A DNA stretch of 57,718 bases from JAXMBN01 sp046349875 (GCA_046349875.1 JAXMBN010000034.1:1-57718); one strand, 5' to 3'; counted from the first letter of the stretch, positions 18,537-28,285 are shown. Notes: generated from the letters alone by a model not told the origin. Translations and numbers: made by a program.

Positions 18537-19733
18537 TCAAACGGGCCAACTTCCTTTTCCATCGTAGATATTGAATTTTTCGGCCGCCGCTTGAGCCCGA
18601 ACCTTCGATTCAGGAAAAGGATTGGTATAGCCAGGCACATCCCCAAAGGAGATCCCCAGTGCCTTGGCTGCTTGTACGGCGGCTCCATGAGGATCCACTG
18701 TTGACAATCGATCGATCGCTTTGGCAATCGGGATGCTGGTTACATTCGGGGGATCATAGCAGACCATTTCGCCAAACCTTCCCTCTTCGATGAGGCGAAC
18801 CGCATGAGCTCCATACTGCGTGGCCAATACTCGATCGAATGCCGTGGGGCCACCTCCCCGTTGTAAGTGACCGAGCACAACACATCGCGCTTCAACATGC
18901 AATCGCCGCTTGATTTCATCGGTGACCACATCGCCGATGCCTCCAAGCCGAGCTTGTTGTCGTTCCGTTCCTTTCTCGACAGCTACCGTTTCGCCGCTTG
19001 GCAATTCCGCCCCTTCGGCAACCACAACCAAAGTGAAGTTCTTTCCCATACTTCGTCGCTGAAGAATCTTGGCGCAAACATTGTCATAGGTCCAAGGGAT
19101 TTCCGGAATCAGGATCACGTCGCCGCCTCCTGCAATGCCCCCATGCAATGCGATCCATCCCGCATGACGCCCCATCACTTCCAAAACCATCACACGCCCA
19201 TGACTCGCGGCCGTGGTGTGCAATCGATCCAATGCATCCGCAGCACATGCGATGGCGCTATCGAAACCGAAACTAAATGCAGTGCATCCCAAATCATTGT
19301 CGATCGTCTTGGGCACCCCAACAACCGGAATGCCATACTCGAAAAACTGATTGGCAATGGTTAAGGAACCATCCCCGCCAATGCAAACGAGCCCATCCAC
19401 ATCGAGTTGATCGAGGTTCTTAGCGACCTCACCGAGCAGGTTTCGGTCGAGCCCCACACGCTGCGATTCTCCTTTGGTGGCACCAAATCGTCCTTTATTG
19501 GTCGATCCTAAGATCGTGCCCCCTTGGGTCAAGATTCCGGATGTATTCGCGTAGTCCAATCGCCGATACCGAACTGGTGTGGCCAAACCTTCGAATCCAT
19601 CGAGAAAACCGAGCAATTCATAGCCCAAATAGTCAGCGCTTTTGACGACTCCGCGAATCACCGCATTGAGCCCCGGGCAATCGCCTCCACTTGTGAGCAC
19701 TCCTAGACGTCGACGTTGATCTCTCAATTCCAT
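18537..19733 (-). CDS. pfkA: 6-phosphofructokinase
   Basis: A 398-residue phosphofructokinase of the longer group III type. ATG at 19733 (MELRDQRRR) is preferred over the upstream one at 19763. Motifs are TSGGDCPGLNAVIRG (14-28), IGGDGSL (118-124), PKTIDNDLG (141-149) and VMGRHAGWIA. Glycine in GGDGS points to ATP as donor, whereas PPi enzymes have GGDDS. The lysine in PKTIDND is shared with PPi and mixed-substrate members, so donor use is an inference. It catalyses the committed step of glycolysis in the cytoplasm and diverges from the PQQ protein gene at 20022. Confidence 0.92.
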   Translation of the reverse strand: MELRDQRRRLGVLTSGGDCPGLNAVIRGVVKSADYLGYELLGFLDGFEGLATPVRYRRLDYANTSGILTQGGTILGSTNKGRFGATKGESQRVGLDRNLLGEVAKNLDQLDVDGLVCIGGDGSLTIANQFFEYGIPVVGVPKTIDNDLGCTAFSFGFDSAIACAADALDRLHTTAASHGRVMVLEVMGRHAGWIALHGGIAGGGDVILIPEIPWTYDNVCAKILQRRSMGKNFTLVVVAEGAELPSGETVAVEKGTERQQARLGGIGDVVTDEIKRRLHVEARCVVLGHLQRGGGPTAFDRVLATQYGAHAVRLIEEGRFGEMVCYDPPNVTSIPIAKAIDRLSTVDPHGAAVQAAKALGISFGDVPGYTNPFPESKVRAQAAAEKFNIYDGKGSWPV

Positions 19734-20021
19734 TTCGGCCCTTTTCCAATATGCGGGTGACAAGGCATCATCGTTGCAACATCATATCCGAAGCCCACTC
19801 CATCGACAGGCTGGCAGAACCAAGTTCCGTCTCGCGACGCTTGATGAACGCTATTGCCGCTCACCATACGCGTCAGCCTTTTATCTCAAGAAGGGCCTTG
19901 GATTTTGGGGCAATTGTTCACCTCAAACTTGCCCCTAGAGTGTACCGCTGCCATGGTAAATGCGTGTATACTGAGAACGGTTTCCCTCCCAGTCTTCTCC
20001 GCCAAGAATCCCGCCTACACT

Positions 20022-21386
20022 ATGAATCCAACCACTCGATCAGCATGGCTTCGATTGCCCTACGTCCTTTTGGTATCTTCCCTCGCCGTTGTGCCAACTT
20101 CCGATGTCTTGAGCGAGGATTCGGAGCAAGAGAAGTCGGTTAAGAAACTCTATCAATTTGCATGGACTCCATCGGAACGAGCCGCTGCGGGTGAGGCTTT
20201 TTGGCCACAATTCCGAGGACCGCAAGGGGATGGATCCGCATTCGATGCCAAACCGCCGACGGAATGGTCTGAAACCAAAAACCTTGTCTGGAAGACGGCG
20301 ATCCATGGGCAAGCATGGAGTTCTCCAGTGGTTTGGAAAGACCGCATCTGGATGACCACCGCTACCGCGGATGGCAAAACGATGTCTGCCATCTGCTGCG
20401 ATCTGAACACTGGCAAGACACTCCTGGATCGCGTGGTCTTCACCAATCAAGAAGTACAAAAAGATCACCATGCTACCAACAGCTATTCCTCACCTACTCC
20501 CGTAATGGATAGCGAGCGAGTCTATCTGCACTGGGGCGCCTATGGAACGGCTGCGCTCGATGCAAAAACCGGCGCAACACTTTGGGAACGACGCGACCTA
20601 CCTTGCAATCACTATCGAGGACCAGGTAGCAGTCCGATTCTGTTTGGCAATCTATTGATCTTCAATATGGATGGATACGACTTTAAATACGTTGTCGCAT
20701 TGGATAAGTCGACAGGAAAAACCGTGTGGAAGGTCGATCGCGATATCGACTATGGAACCGCCGATGGCGATGTGCACAAAGCCTACACCACTCCCACCTT
20801 GATCACGACACCCTCGGGCATTCAACTCGTCAGTGCATCTTCCAAAGCAACCATCGCCTACGATCCCTTTACAGGTAAAGATCTATGGCGCGTTCGATAC
20901 AACGAATACTCAACCACAGCTCGCCCCGTCTTCGATGGAGAACGGGTCTATCTCAACTCTGGCTTCAGCAAGTCGCATCTACTCGCTGTGCGGCCCGGTA
21001 AACCTGGCGATGGAGACATCACGAAAACCAATGTCGATTGGGAGGTGACTCGGGCTATCAGTTGCAAACCATCGCACTCAATCGCTGGAGATTGGATTTT
21101 CAGCATTGAAGACAAAGGTATTTTGACTTGCCTTCTACGAAAAGATGGATCCCAAGTATGGCAAGAACGACTGGGTGGCGACTTCAGCAGTTCACCGATC
21201 ATCGCCGATGGCAAAATCTATTTGTTTGATCACAACGGATCAGGGTACGTTTACTTAGCCGATGGCTCGAAAACGCTTGTTGCCAAGAATACTCTTGAGG
21301 ATGGTTGCCGCGCATCCCCGGTTGCGATCGGCAAAAAATTGATTGTAAGAACGGTCTCCTCGCTCTATTGCTTCGAACAAAAGTAA
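20022..21386 (+). CDS. PQQ-like beta-propeller secreted protein
   Basis: A 454-residue protein with a signal peptide (LPYVLLVSSLAVV). ATG at 20022 starts it; longer in-frame starts add non-conserved residues. The body opens with WPQFRGPQGDGSA and NLVWKTAIHG, then repeats blades ending in GKT-WKV or similar, for example KTGATLWERRD, STGKTVWKVDRD, FTGKDLWRVRYN and DGSQVWQERLG. These are WD/PQQ-type eight-blade propeller repeats seen in many planctomycete outrinner-like proteins. It is probably a periplasmic binding or scaffold protein, not a dehydrogenase, since the extra PQQ-binding residues are not recognisable. The DUF2314 gene follows after 30 bp and is likely co-transcribed. Confidence 0.88.
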   Translation: MNPTTRSAWLRLPYVLLVSSLAVVPTSDVLSEDSEQEKSVKKLYQFAWTPSERAAAGEAFWPQFRGPQGDGSAFDAKPPTEWSETKNLVWKTAIHGQAWSSPVVWKDRIWMTTATADGKTMSAICCDLNTGKTLLDRVVFTNQEVQKDHHATNSYSSPTPVMDSERVYLHWGAYGTAALDAKTGATLWERRDLPCNHYRGPGSSPILFGNLLIFNMDGYDFKYVVALDKSTGKTVWKVDRDIDYGTADGDVHKAYTTPTLITTPSGIQLVSASSKATIAYDPFTGKDLWRVRYNEYSTTARPVFDGERVYLNSGFSKSHLLAVRPGKPGDGDITKTNVDWEVTRAISCKPSHSIAGDWIFSIEDKGILTCLLRKDGSQVWQERLGGDFSSSPIIADGKIYLFDHNGSGYVYLADGSKTLVAKNTLEDGCRASPVAIGKKLIVRTVSSLYCFEQK

Positions 21387-21416
21387 TCTTTCCTCGCCCG
21401 GAGAAAGACCAACACC

Positions 21417-22280
21417 ATGTCCGATACCAATTCGCCAATCTTCCTCTCGCCGAACAACGACAAAGAAATGGAAGAAGCAGGTGCCAAGGCTCGCCAATCC
21501 TTTCGCATCTTTTGGCGCGAAATAGCTTGGGAGAGACGTCGCATCATCCCCGGTCTCGACGTAACGGCTATCAAAGCGTCTTTCTCCGATCCTCCAGAAA
21601 TGCGAGCCAAAAATCCGGATGGGCTGGAAGTGGAGCACATGTGGCTATCGGATGTCGATTTCGATGGCAAGGTGATCTCGGGAACACTGCTCAACGAACC
21701 CAATTCGCTTCAATCCATCCATGAAGGTGATCGCGTTCGCCTGGGCGGAAAGCAACTTTGCGATTGGCTTTATGTGATCCAAGGCCAAGCGTATGGTGGA
21801 TTCACCATCGATGTGCTGCGATCGAGAATGAGCCCCAAAGAAAGACGTGCACATGATCAAGCGTGGGGCATTGAGTTTGGGCAGGCGGGAACGGTACAGC
21901 TAGTGCCTGAAGGTTATCTTTCTGACGAAGCGCCCAAGAAAAAGGGACTTTTCTCCTTCCTCGGAAAACCAGCAACCAAGCCACAAGATCTTGCTTCGGT
22001 GATGGCCAAAGAACATCCAATGTCGATCAACATGCGTGATTCGCTCATCCAAACTTTTAAAGATCACCCCAACTTCCTTCATGAGACCAACGATAACGGT
22101 GAGACGTTCTTACATCAGCTCGCATTGGCAGGATCTTTTGATGGAGTCGATGTTTGCTTGAATATGGGAGCCGACCCGAAATGCCTTAGCAAGAACGGAA
22201 TGACTCCTTACGCGTTGGCCAAAGTACTCGGATGGACAAAGATCCTCGAACGATTTCATCAAGCTGGCGTTGAAAAATAG
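21417..22280 (+). CDS. DUF2314 domain with ankyrin C-terminus
   Basis: A 287-residue cytoplasmic protein with no signal peptide. Residues about 45-155 match DUF2314 (VEHMWLSDVDFDG, GTLLNEPN, WLYVIQGQAYGGFTIDVLR). A charged linker (185-200, PKKKGLF) leads to about 70 residues of ankyrin-like repeats (NDNGETFLHQLALAG, GVDVCLNMGADPKCLSKNG, MTPYALAKVLG). DUF2314 has no established reaction; ankyrin repeats usually bind protein. The gene begins 30 bp after the PQQ protein and the pair is probably one operon. Confidence 0.82.
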   Translation: MSDTNSPIFLSPNNDKEMEEAGAKARQSFRIFWREIAWERRRIIPGLDVTAIKASFSDPPEMRAKNPDGLEVEHMWLSDVDFDGKVISGTLLNEPNSLQSIHEGDRVRLGGKQLCDWLYVIQGQAYGGFTIDVLRSRMSPKERRAHDQAWGIEFGQAGTVQLVPEGYLSDEAPKKKGLFSFLGKPATKPQDLASVMAKEHPMSINMRDSLIQTFKDHPNFLHETNDNGETFLHQLALAGSFDGVDVCLNMGADPKCLSKNGMTPYALAKVLGWTKILERFHQAGVEK

Positions 22281-22528
22281 CAACCGCTTTCCATTGAAAG
22301 TACATCTCCCAACCATCATTCGATACATTTCGAGTACGTCAGCGGCAGAGTAAAGTTTTGCCATCCTTCCGTGTACAGCTGGCAATCCAGGCAATATAGG
22401 AAGCCTGTATCCGAGATAATGGAAATGCCGATTCTCGGGCGCATTCCATCCGATACCTAAAGCAACGATCCGCCAATCGTTGAATCGTTTCAATCGATTG
22501 CTTTTCTTTGCTGCCAAGGACGGCTCCG

Positions 22529-23524
22529 ATGCGTTTTCGCTTCTGGTTGAATTGGGCTATCGCAGGAATGCTAGCAGGTTCACTTGCCCCTTCAGTTCAT
22601 GCACAAGTCCATCGTGGCTTGGTTCCAGGAACAGGGGTTCACCTCACTCAAGTCGGTGACGACTTTGAAGATGAGGACTGGGGTTACGTCCCCAACAACC
22701 CAAAGAGCAGCGAAGATATCGACGAACAGCAACGCCAGCCCCTCGGAAAATCGACCAATGGTCGATGGTACGAAGGAGTGAAACGAGGGCATCCCGATGT
22801 CGTGAAACGCGTTCCGACACCCGAGGGCGGGCTACCTGGAAGCGAAGGATCGATGCTGATGCAATCGCTTCAAACGGGCATCCCTGGCCGGCCAAGCGGT
22901 AAGATGCATCAAGACGACTTCATCTGCAACGTACAATATCGTTTGGGTGGTCCGATCACCGCCTCGCAATCCCCGAGCGTCACGACGCGCGTCTTCTTGC
23001 CACCCATTGAAGAATGGGAGCAACGAACAGGTCCTCACTTCGCTTTTCGGGTCGCCATTGAAACGACGATTCCCGATCCCAAAGCGAACTTTCTAACCGG
23101 CAATCAAAAGAAGAATGAGATCTACTGGCCTGGATTCTTCGTTGAACTGGAAAGCAAGAAGCAGACCGGAAAAGAACACGACTATGCCTTCCTTCGCATT
23201 CGCAGTGCCAAGAACGGTGGAGACTTCCGAGGTCCTCAAATCGAAGTTACTGGTTGGTGGACCATGGGACTCTCGGTAACACCAGATGGCATGGTCCATT
23301 ACTATGCCCATCCCGGCATCGAAGAACTTACTGAAGAAGACTACATCACGTCGCAGTATCCCTATGGATATCGTTGCGAACGCTTCCGCACCTTCTTTTA
23401 CAACGTCATCAATGGAGACAACGGACGTACTTGGAGTACGCCATGGATTGTCGATGACCCTAAGGTTTATGTCCTTCAAGGAGCCAAGACGGCTAGCGCA
23501 CCAGCCAACCGAACGCGACGATAA
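22529..23524 (+). CDS. Secreted planctomycete hypothetical protein
   Basis: A 331-residue protein from ATG 22529, which directly precedes a signal peptide (MRFRFWLNWAIAGMLAGSLAPSVHAQ) with an AXA-type cleavage site before QVHRG. The mature part is soluble and rich in aromatic and charged residues (IYWPGFFVELESK, VTGWWTMGLSVTPDG, YYAHPGIEEL). The pattern suggests a beta-sandwich of the lectin/concanavalin type, but no family is recognised with confidence. A large hairpin follows at 23635. Confidence 0.7.
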   Translation: MRFRFWLNWAIAGMLAGSLAPSVHAQVHRGLVPGTGVHLTQVGDDFEDEDWGYVPNNPKSSEDIDEQQRQPLGKSTNGRWYEGVKRGHPDVVKRVPTPEGGLPGSEGSMLMQSLQTGIPGRPSGKMHQDDFICNVQYRLGGPITASQSPSVTTRVFLPPIEEWEQRTGPHFAFRVAIETTIPDPKANFLTGNQKKNEIYWPGFFVELESKKQTGKEHDYAFLRIRSAKNGGDFRGPQIEVTGWWTMGLSVTPDGMVHYYAHPGIEELTEEDYITSQYPYGYRCERFRTFFYNVINGDNGRTWSTPWIVDDPKVYVLQGAKTASAPANRTRR

Positions 23525-23634
23525 CCGCCAGTCGCTACAACCGGCACAACCCGCAAGGTTCTAGCGAAGCTCTGGCTTGCCGCACATGTTTGGAATGTCT
23601 CGTGATCACTCCTCGGAGTTCTCAAGGTAAGGTT

Positions 23635-23672
23635 CGACGGAGGTCTGCGTACCCGCAACGCGACCTCCGTCG
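23635..23672 (+). other. Strong intercistronic hairpin
   Basis: CGACGGAGGTC at 23635-23645 is perfectly complementary to GACCTCCGTCG at 23662-23672, and inside it GCGT/ACGC (23647-23650, 23658-23661) extends the stem. The total is about 15 paired bases around a 7-base loop. No T-run follows, so it is not a canonical terminator. It sits 111 bp after one gene and 29 bp before the next on the same strand, a position suited to mRNA stabilisation or attenuation. Confidence 0.7.
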
Positions 23673-23700
23673 TGCTGGATGGGAACCGGAGTGAAGAACG

Positions 23701-24171
23701 ATGCAATCCGACAAGAAGAAGCGATCTCAACAAGGCTGGGTTCGGGCAACCTATTGGAAGTATCTTCCCAAGGCCTGGAATCCATCCAACGATGACTCCC
23801 TTCGCGGCGAACGATCGTTGCAAATGGCTTTTGAATCCATCAATGGCTCTACCGAACCGTCGATGGATCGAGAAAGCATGATGAAGCAAAGTGCGTTGGC
23901 AAATGCCTTCGAACGGACTCATTGCCTCGAAAAGGATGGAACCATGAAACGCGTAGACCCAGACAGCGTGGATTGTTACTTTGCCGATTACGAAGGGGAC
24001 AGCTGGACCAGCTCGGCTCCTTGGTCATCGGAACCCGAATGCTTCCAAGAGTCGGAACTATTGGCTGGTGTCGAAGCGATGATCGACCTGCTTCAAGCAG
24101 CGCAGGTCACCACTTCAACGACCGAAGTTTCTTCGCAAGCTCAAGCGTCGCGCAAGACTGCACGTCGTTAG
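23701..24171 (+). CDS. Hypothetical soluble protein
   Basis: A 156-residue protein with a basic N-terminus (MQSDKKKRSQQGWVRATYW) and acidic, Ser/Gln-rich remainder. There is no signal peptide or membrane segment. The segment YWKYLPKAWNPSNDDSLRG looks conserved-like, but I do not recognise the family. It follows the big hairpin at 23635 and ends before a convergent gene, separated by another hairpin. Confidence 0.6.
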   Translation: MQSDKKKRSQQGWVRATYWKYLPKAWNPSNDDSLRGERSLQMAFESINGSTEPSMDRESMMKQSALANAFERTHCLEKDGTMKRVDPDSVDCYFADYEGDSWTSSAPWSSEPECFQESELLAGVEAMIDLLQAAQVTTSTTEVSSQAQASRKTARR

Positions 24172-24233
24172 TCTAAATCCAGCCCCTCCGATCGAAATAG
24201 ATTGGTCGGGGCAATCGGATCTCTTTGACTCAA

Positions 24234-24257
24234 CTACTGGGAATTATGTCCCAGTAG
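24234..24257. terminator. Hairpin between convergent genes
   Basis: CTACTGGGA (24234-24242) and TCCCAGTAG (24249-24257) form a perfect nine-base stem with a six-base loop, ATTATG. It lies between the ends of two convergent genes (24171 and 24292). There is no U-tract on either side, so terminator activity is inferred from position only. Confidence 0.5.
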
Positions 24258-24291
24258 CTTCGGCTATTGCCGCGATCTTCACTGCAAGCCA

Positions 24292-25242
24292 TTAAAGAGC
24301 CGTGCTTCCGAGTTGCGTTGCTTGGGCCACAAAGTCCAGGCCGATATGACTTTTCCAGGCTTGGGCTAATCTTCGAGTCATTTCGCCCCAACCTCCCGAA
24401 CCAATCATCGTTCCATCGATGCGATCCACTGGCCAAATGCAGCCCGTGGTCCCCACCAAGAATACTTCATGGGCTTGGAGTAGATCTTGAGGCAACAGAG
24501 TTCGATATCCCAATCGAAGTCCTTCTTGAGCAGCAAGTTCCTCTAAGAAATCGAGTGACACACCATTGAGAATGCCACTGCGAGGCGGGCTCCATAAGTG
24601 TCCTTGTTTGTCTACTATCAGCACGTTCGCCACCGAAGTCTCGGATATTTCGCCTTCCATATTGAGCAGAAGAGCCACGCTTCCTGGATGTCTTTGGTGG
24701 ACTTCGCGATCGGCCATGTAATAGTGAAAACGACTTCGAGCCTTAATGGTAGGTGACCAGCAACTCGGAGGAACATTTCGATGATGCGTGGTTACCAGCG
24801 AACAACCATGCGCATACCAATCGGCCAATCGCTTCCAGGGAATGGGAATCAAGTGAGCTTTCCAAGATGGTTGAGCGTCCAGAGAGTGTCCCCATCCTTC
24901 ATCGCCTGGAGAAAGCAAGATAACGATGCCAACTTCGCCACTCTCATGCACCAACTTGAGGTTGCGATGGATCAATTCGTTGACGACCGTACTAAAACGC
25001 TTCTTGTATTCTGGATCGGCGGCAAGATCGATCCCCAAAGCCAATGCACCTTCCGCAAATCGTGTCGCATGACGGTCTAATTGAAAAGGTACAGTTCCGA
25101 AGGTCCTTAATCGCTCGACTAGAATAGCGCCGTGCATAGGCCCAAGATCGGTGAGAGACCATTGGATCTCGGAGACCGGTAGCCATTGTTGCGCAGAATA
25201 ACCGATGCTCGAATTGAAACGCTCGTGCAGTGTCTGCACCAT
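24292..25242 (-). CDS. Class IV aminotransferase
   Basis: A 316-residue PLP enzyme of the IlvE/PabC/D-amino-acid transaminase fold. The PLP lysine is K167 in SPTIKARSRFHYYMADRE. The cofactor glutamate region is GEISETSVANVLIV and the phosphate cup is in SGILNGVSLDFLEELA. It could be a branched-chain aminotransferase or aminodeoxychorismate lyase; no neighbour decides between them. It starts 45 bp after the large secreted protein on the same strand, so the two are probably co-transcribed. Confidence 0.88.
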   Translation of the reverse strand: MVQTLHERFNSSIGYSAQQWLPVSEIQWSLTDLGPMHGAILVERLRTFGTVPFQLDRHATRFAEGALALGIDLAADPEYKKRFSTVVNELIHRNLKLVHESGEVGIVILLSPGDEGWGHSLDAQPSWKAHLIPIPWKRLADWYAHGCSLVTTHHRNVPPSCWSPTIKARSRFHYYMADREVHQRHPGSVALLLNMEGEISETSVANVLIVDKQGHLWSPPRSGILNGVSLDFLEELAAQEGLRLGYRTLLPQDLLQAHEVFLVGTTGCIWPVDRIDGTMIGSGGWGEMTRRLAQAWKSHIGLDFVAQATQLGSTAL

Positions 25243-25287
25243 GGCCTCTCCTAGAAGTGCTGCAATCCAAACGCTCTGCCGTGGTAT

Positions 25288-27948
25288 CTAGGGATTGGAG
25301 GCTTGCGTCAATGGAAATGAACTCGTAGCTGCTGGAATCAAGTAGGTCACGCGAAAATTGGATACTAAGAATTCTCCCTCTCCCCGCGTTTCCATCATGA
25401 TCCGCACTCCCCCTTCTCGCGAAAGATAACGAAAGAGCGTTACTGGAATCCAATTCCCAGAAACGCCAGGTGTCGCCTGAATCAGGCAACCCGATGCGGG
25501 ACCAGCGATATCATCATAAAAGAGAAGTCCCGATTGCGCAACGGGACTAGAGCGTCGTACTTGGACAAGTCCATCAATTCGCACCAGCGCATGGCGTGGA
25601 ATATCGATAGGCGGAGAGTACATTCGTAGCGAACTTCCAGCAAATCCACCTTGAATGGCTTCGCCTCTTGTCGATCGAGCTTGCAATCGCAGCGCCATCG
25701 AACCATCCACTCCCTGACTCGAAGCCAGCTCAAATCTCGAATCGACCTGTTCTTCGATTCGTCGATCGATATTCCAACCCAATCGTTGCATCGCTTCCCA
25801 ATCACCCCATTGCATGCCTGGTATTTCCGCTGGCATCCAGGTGCGATTGGCAACCACGGATTGAAGTTCCCAATGAATAGGCAAGCCTGCGACGTTTTCT
25901 AACCAAGGACTCGATTGAGGATTGGAGAATGAACCTAAGGCACGTTTCCAGCTATCGCGAATGACCGATTGATAAAGATGACATGCTTGCTCGGCCGCGT
26001 TCATCGCTGCAGGAAGATCGCGTCCCATCAAATAATCCATCTGTCTCGTTAAAGCGTCCGCATCGCGAACGGTACGCCAATTGGGCGCAGCATTCGATTG
26101 ATTTTCGGCAACGAGCGTTGTCTGAGCCAATCGTCGAAGTTGATTGGCATTTTCGGCGTGAACATCTAGCAAGGCTCGCACCGCTTGCGGCGATCTCTGC
26201 TGCAAATACGTGGTGACGCGAGGATCGGTCGTGATCACGACCAGTTCGATCATTCCTGGTTGTTCGATTCGAACCTTGGCCTCTTTGGGAGATACCTGCT
26301 GCAAGATTGGCTCGAGTCTGCCATGGGTGATTCGAACAACTTGGGACGTTGTTTGAAAGTTTGGTACAGGAAACTCAAGTGGCGAGTTGGAAGGAGTGGG
26401 CGCAAGAATCGAGTCATTCTCGCCTTGGGCCAATAACAAGATGAGCTGACTATTGTTCATCGGGAGAATCGTCCCGCGATAACCGGGTGTGGATGCTGGA
26501 TCCATATCCAAAGGCGCATTGGAAGCTTGAATCCAAGGCGATAGCCAGTCCACCTCGGCATTCAACGCGCGTATCACGACGCCATGCAACAAATCGGACT
26601 CGTCTCCAGAATCGAGTGCCGCCTGCGAACGCAAGTACCATCCGCGAGCCCCAGCGGCAATACAGCGGTACAATCGCATTCGAGCCTGCAGTACATCGAT
26701 CGACGGTCCCGAAGGCTGCCTTCCAAGATACTTCATCAGTTCTCGTGTTTGCTCTTCGTATTCAGGTGTGGGCTGAAGAGTCAACGATGTCAGAGGCATC
26801 GTTCGACCGCGAGCTTGCTCGTACGAGGCTCTTAGCAATTGCACCATTTCATGACCATCGCGCACGGTGGAGGGCAGGGGAGCAGGCACCGCCAAGGCAT
26901 CGGCCACGCGAGAGTAAATCCAATGCTGTTCCATCGACTCCGCAAGCGTAGGGCGCCGCAAAGCAACGGGATATTGACTCAGTTTGGCTCGCAGTTGACG
27001 CGATGGTTCCACATGCGAAGCATCCAATGCAGAACCAATGACCCATCCTTGCACCGCGTCATAGCTTGACCATTCTTGTTCCGGTGGAGTCGCGCCAGGA
27101 GGTGGTGAGAGTACTTTTAGTCCTGCCACTTGAGCTTCGCGAAGCCACCTTGCATCTTTCGGCGCATCAAGGACAACTCCCGTTACTCCAAGAGTCTTGA
27201 GCCAAGTCAAACTCTCGCCGCGATACTGCAACCATCGAGGAACGCCTTGATGAAGATCATTGATCCGTTCAGCCATACTCACCGACAGGTTGGTTCGACT
27301 TTCACCTGCAGATGGATCGACGGCATCTTGCAACTCCACATTGCCGTCGACCGCAAGGTCATCGATTTGCAACCGAATAAGACCGGGACCGGTATAAGGA
27401 TTGATGACGACCGCATCGATATAGGCACCACGCAAATCGATGTCTGGTCCATACTCATGACGAAGCATTGCCACACGTTGTTGAAACATGCGCAGTGGCG
27501 ATTGAATCTCCAAAGGACTCCATTGCCCACCTCGACTCACCATCTCGCCTTCGAGATAGATCGCCAATTGATTTCCAGTCAGTGGATGCGCCGTATTGGG
27601 AAACACGGCGCGAAATCCAATACGCAATCCAGCGGCGGCGCATCGAACCCATACCGAAGCCTTCAGTTCATCGATAATCGCTGCAGGCCGAATGGGATAT
27701 ACCAGGTACAATGATGTGCCCTGGCTACAGGTGACTTCCAATAGTTCGCTGGAAGCGCCAGAATGGGGCATCAACGTGGATAGTTGCTGCACCGCCAGGG
27801 CCCCATTCACGTCGTTTCGCCCCAATTGCCACCGCGGTCTACCACTTTCGAAAGAATCGCGGATTTGGGTGAAGGCGCACGGCGAGAGCCCGAGCATAAT
27901 AGCTATCGCGATCATCCTGGAGAAACAAAATCGGACGGTCGGGGCCAC
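25288..27948 (-). CDS. Large secreted hypothetical protein, 886 residues
   Basis: The protein has a signal peptide (about 12-27, MIAIAIMLGLSPCAFTQ). Residues 28-215 look like a jelly-roll or carbohydrate-binding module (DSFESGRPRWQLG, LKASVWVRCAAAGLRIGFRA, IRLQIDDLAVDG). Residues about 235-480 have alternating helix-strand character resembling a TIM barrel (LTWLKTLGVTGVVLDAPKD, EAQVAGLKVLSPPPG, GWVIGSALDASH). The C-terminal 200 residues form another jelly-roll-like part. I cannot point to catalytic carboxylates, so glycosidase activity is not claimed. It is probably exported to the periplasm or surface. Confidence 0.75.
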   Translation of the reverse strand: MAPTVRFCFSRMIAIAIMLGLSPCAFTQIRDSFESGRPRWQLGRNDVNGALAVQQLSTLMPHSGASSELLEVTCSQGTSLYLVYPIRPAAIIDELKASVWVRCAAAGLRIGFRAVFPNTAHPLTGNQLAIYLEGEMVSRGGQWSPLEIQSPLRMFQQRVAMLRHEYGPDIDLRGAYIDAVVINPYTGPGLIRLQIDDLAVDGNVELQDAVDPSAGESRTNLSVSMAERINDLHQGVPRWLQYRGESLTWLKTLGVTGVVLDAPKDARWLREAQVAGLKVLSPPPGATPPEQEWSSYDAVQGWVIGSALDASHVEPSRQLRAKLSQYPVALRRPTLAESMEQHWIYSRVADALAVPAPLPSTVRDGHEMVQLLRASYEQARGRTMPLTSLTLQPTPEYEEQTRELMKYLGRQPSGPSIDVLQARMRLYRCIAAGARGWYLRSQAALDSGDESDLLHGVVIRALNAEVDWLSPWIQASNAPLDMDPASTPGYRGTILPMNNSQLILLLAQGENDSILAPTPSNSPLEFPVPNFQTTSQVVRITHGRLEPILQQVSPKEAKVRIEQPGMIELVVITTDPRVTTYLQQRSPQAVRALLDVHAENANQLRRLAQTTLVAENQSNAAPNWRTVRDADALTRQMDYLMGRDLPAAMNAAEQACHLYQSVIRDSWKRALGSFSNPQSSPWLENVAGLPIHWELQSVVANRTWMPAEIPGMQWGDWEAMQRLGWNIDRRIEEQVDSRFELASSQGVDGSMALRLQARSTRGEAIQGGFAGSSLRMYSPPIDIPRHALVRIDGLVQVRRSSPVAQSGLLFYDDIAGPASGCLIQATPGVSGNWIPVTLFRYLSREGGVRIMMETRGEGEFLVSNFRVTYLIPAATSSFPLTQASNP

Positions 27949-27999
27949 TTTTTCGCCTGTGGTGTTTTGGCAACAAAAAGGAATCAGAGTGTTGATCGT

Positions 28000-28030
28000 A
28001 CGTAAGTGACGCTTTTAGCAAGACTTACGT
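28000..28030. promoter_or_regulatory. Inverted repeat in divergent promoter region
   Basis: ACGTAAGT (28000-28007) and ACTTACGT (28023-28030) form a perfect eight-base inverted repeat with a 15-base loop. It is in the 337-bp gap between divergent genes (27948 and 28286). It could be an operator or a leader hairpin of the minus-strand transcript. TTGACA at 28119-28124 resembles a -35 box for the plus gene, but no matching -10 was found. Confidence 0.4.
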
Positions 28031-28285
28031 CGTTCTCCTAGGTCAGTTCTGTTGCAAAAAAACAACACAAAATACCGACTAGGAAAGTGGCACGGACTTT
28101 TCCAATTCTCCTAAGTCGTTGACATTTCTTGAGTTACGACGCATTCTCGTATGCGTGACTGGCATTTGGTACCCCGAATGCATTTCATAAGAGTCATCAA
28201 ACAAGCGATACAGCGAGACGTGAAGGATCAGATCTCCAAAGTTAGCTTGGCCGTCAGATCCCTAAAGTACCCTGGAGATTGAGCC

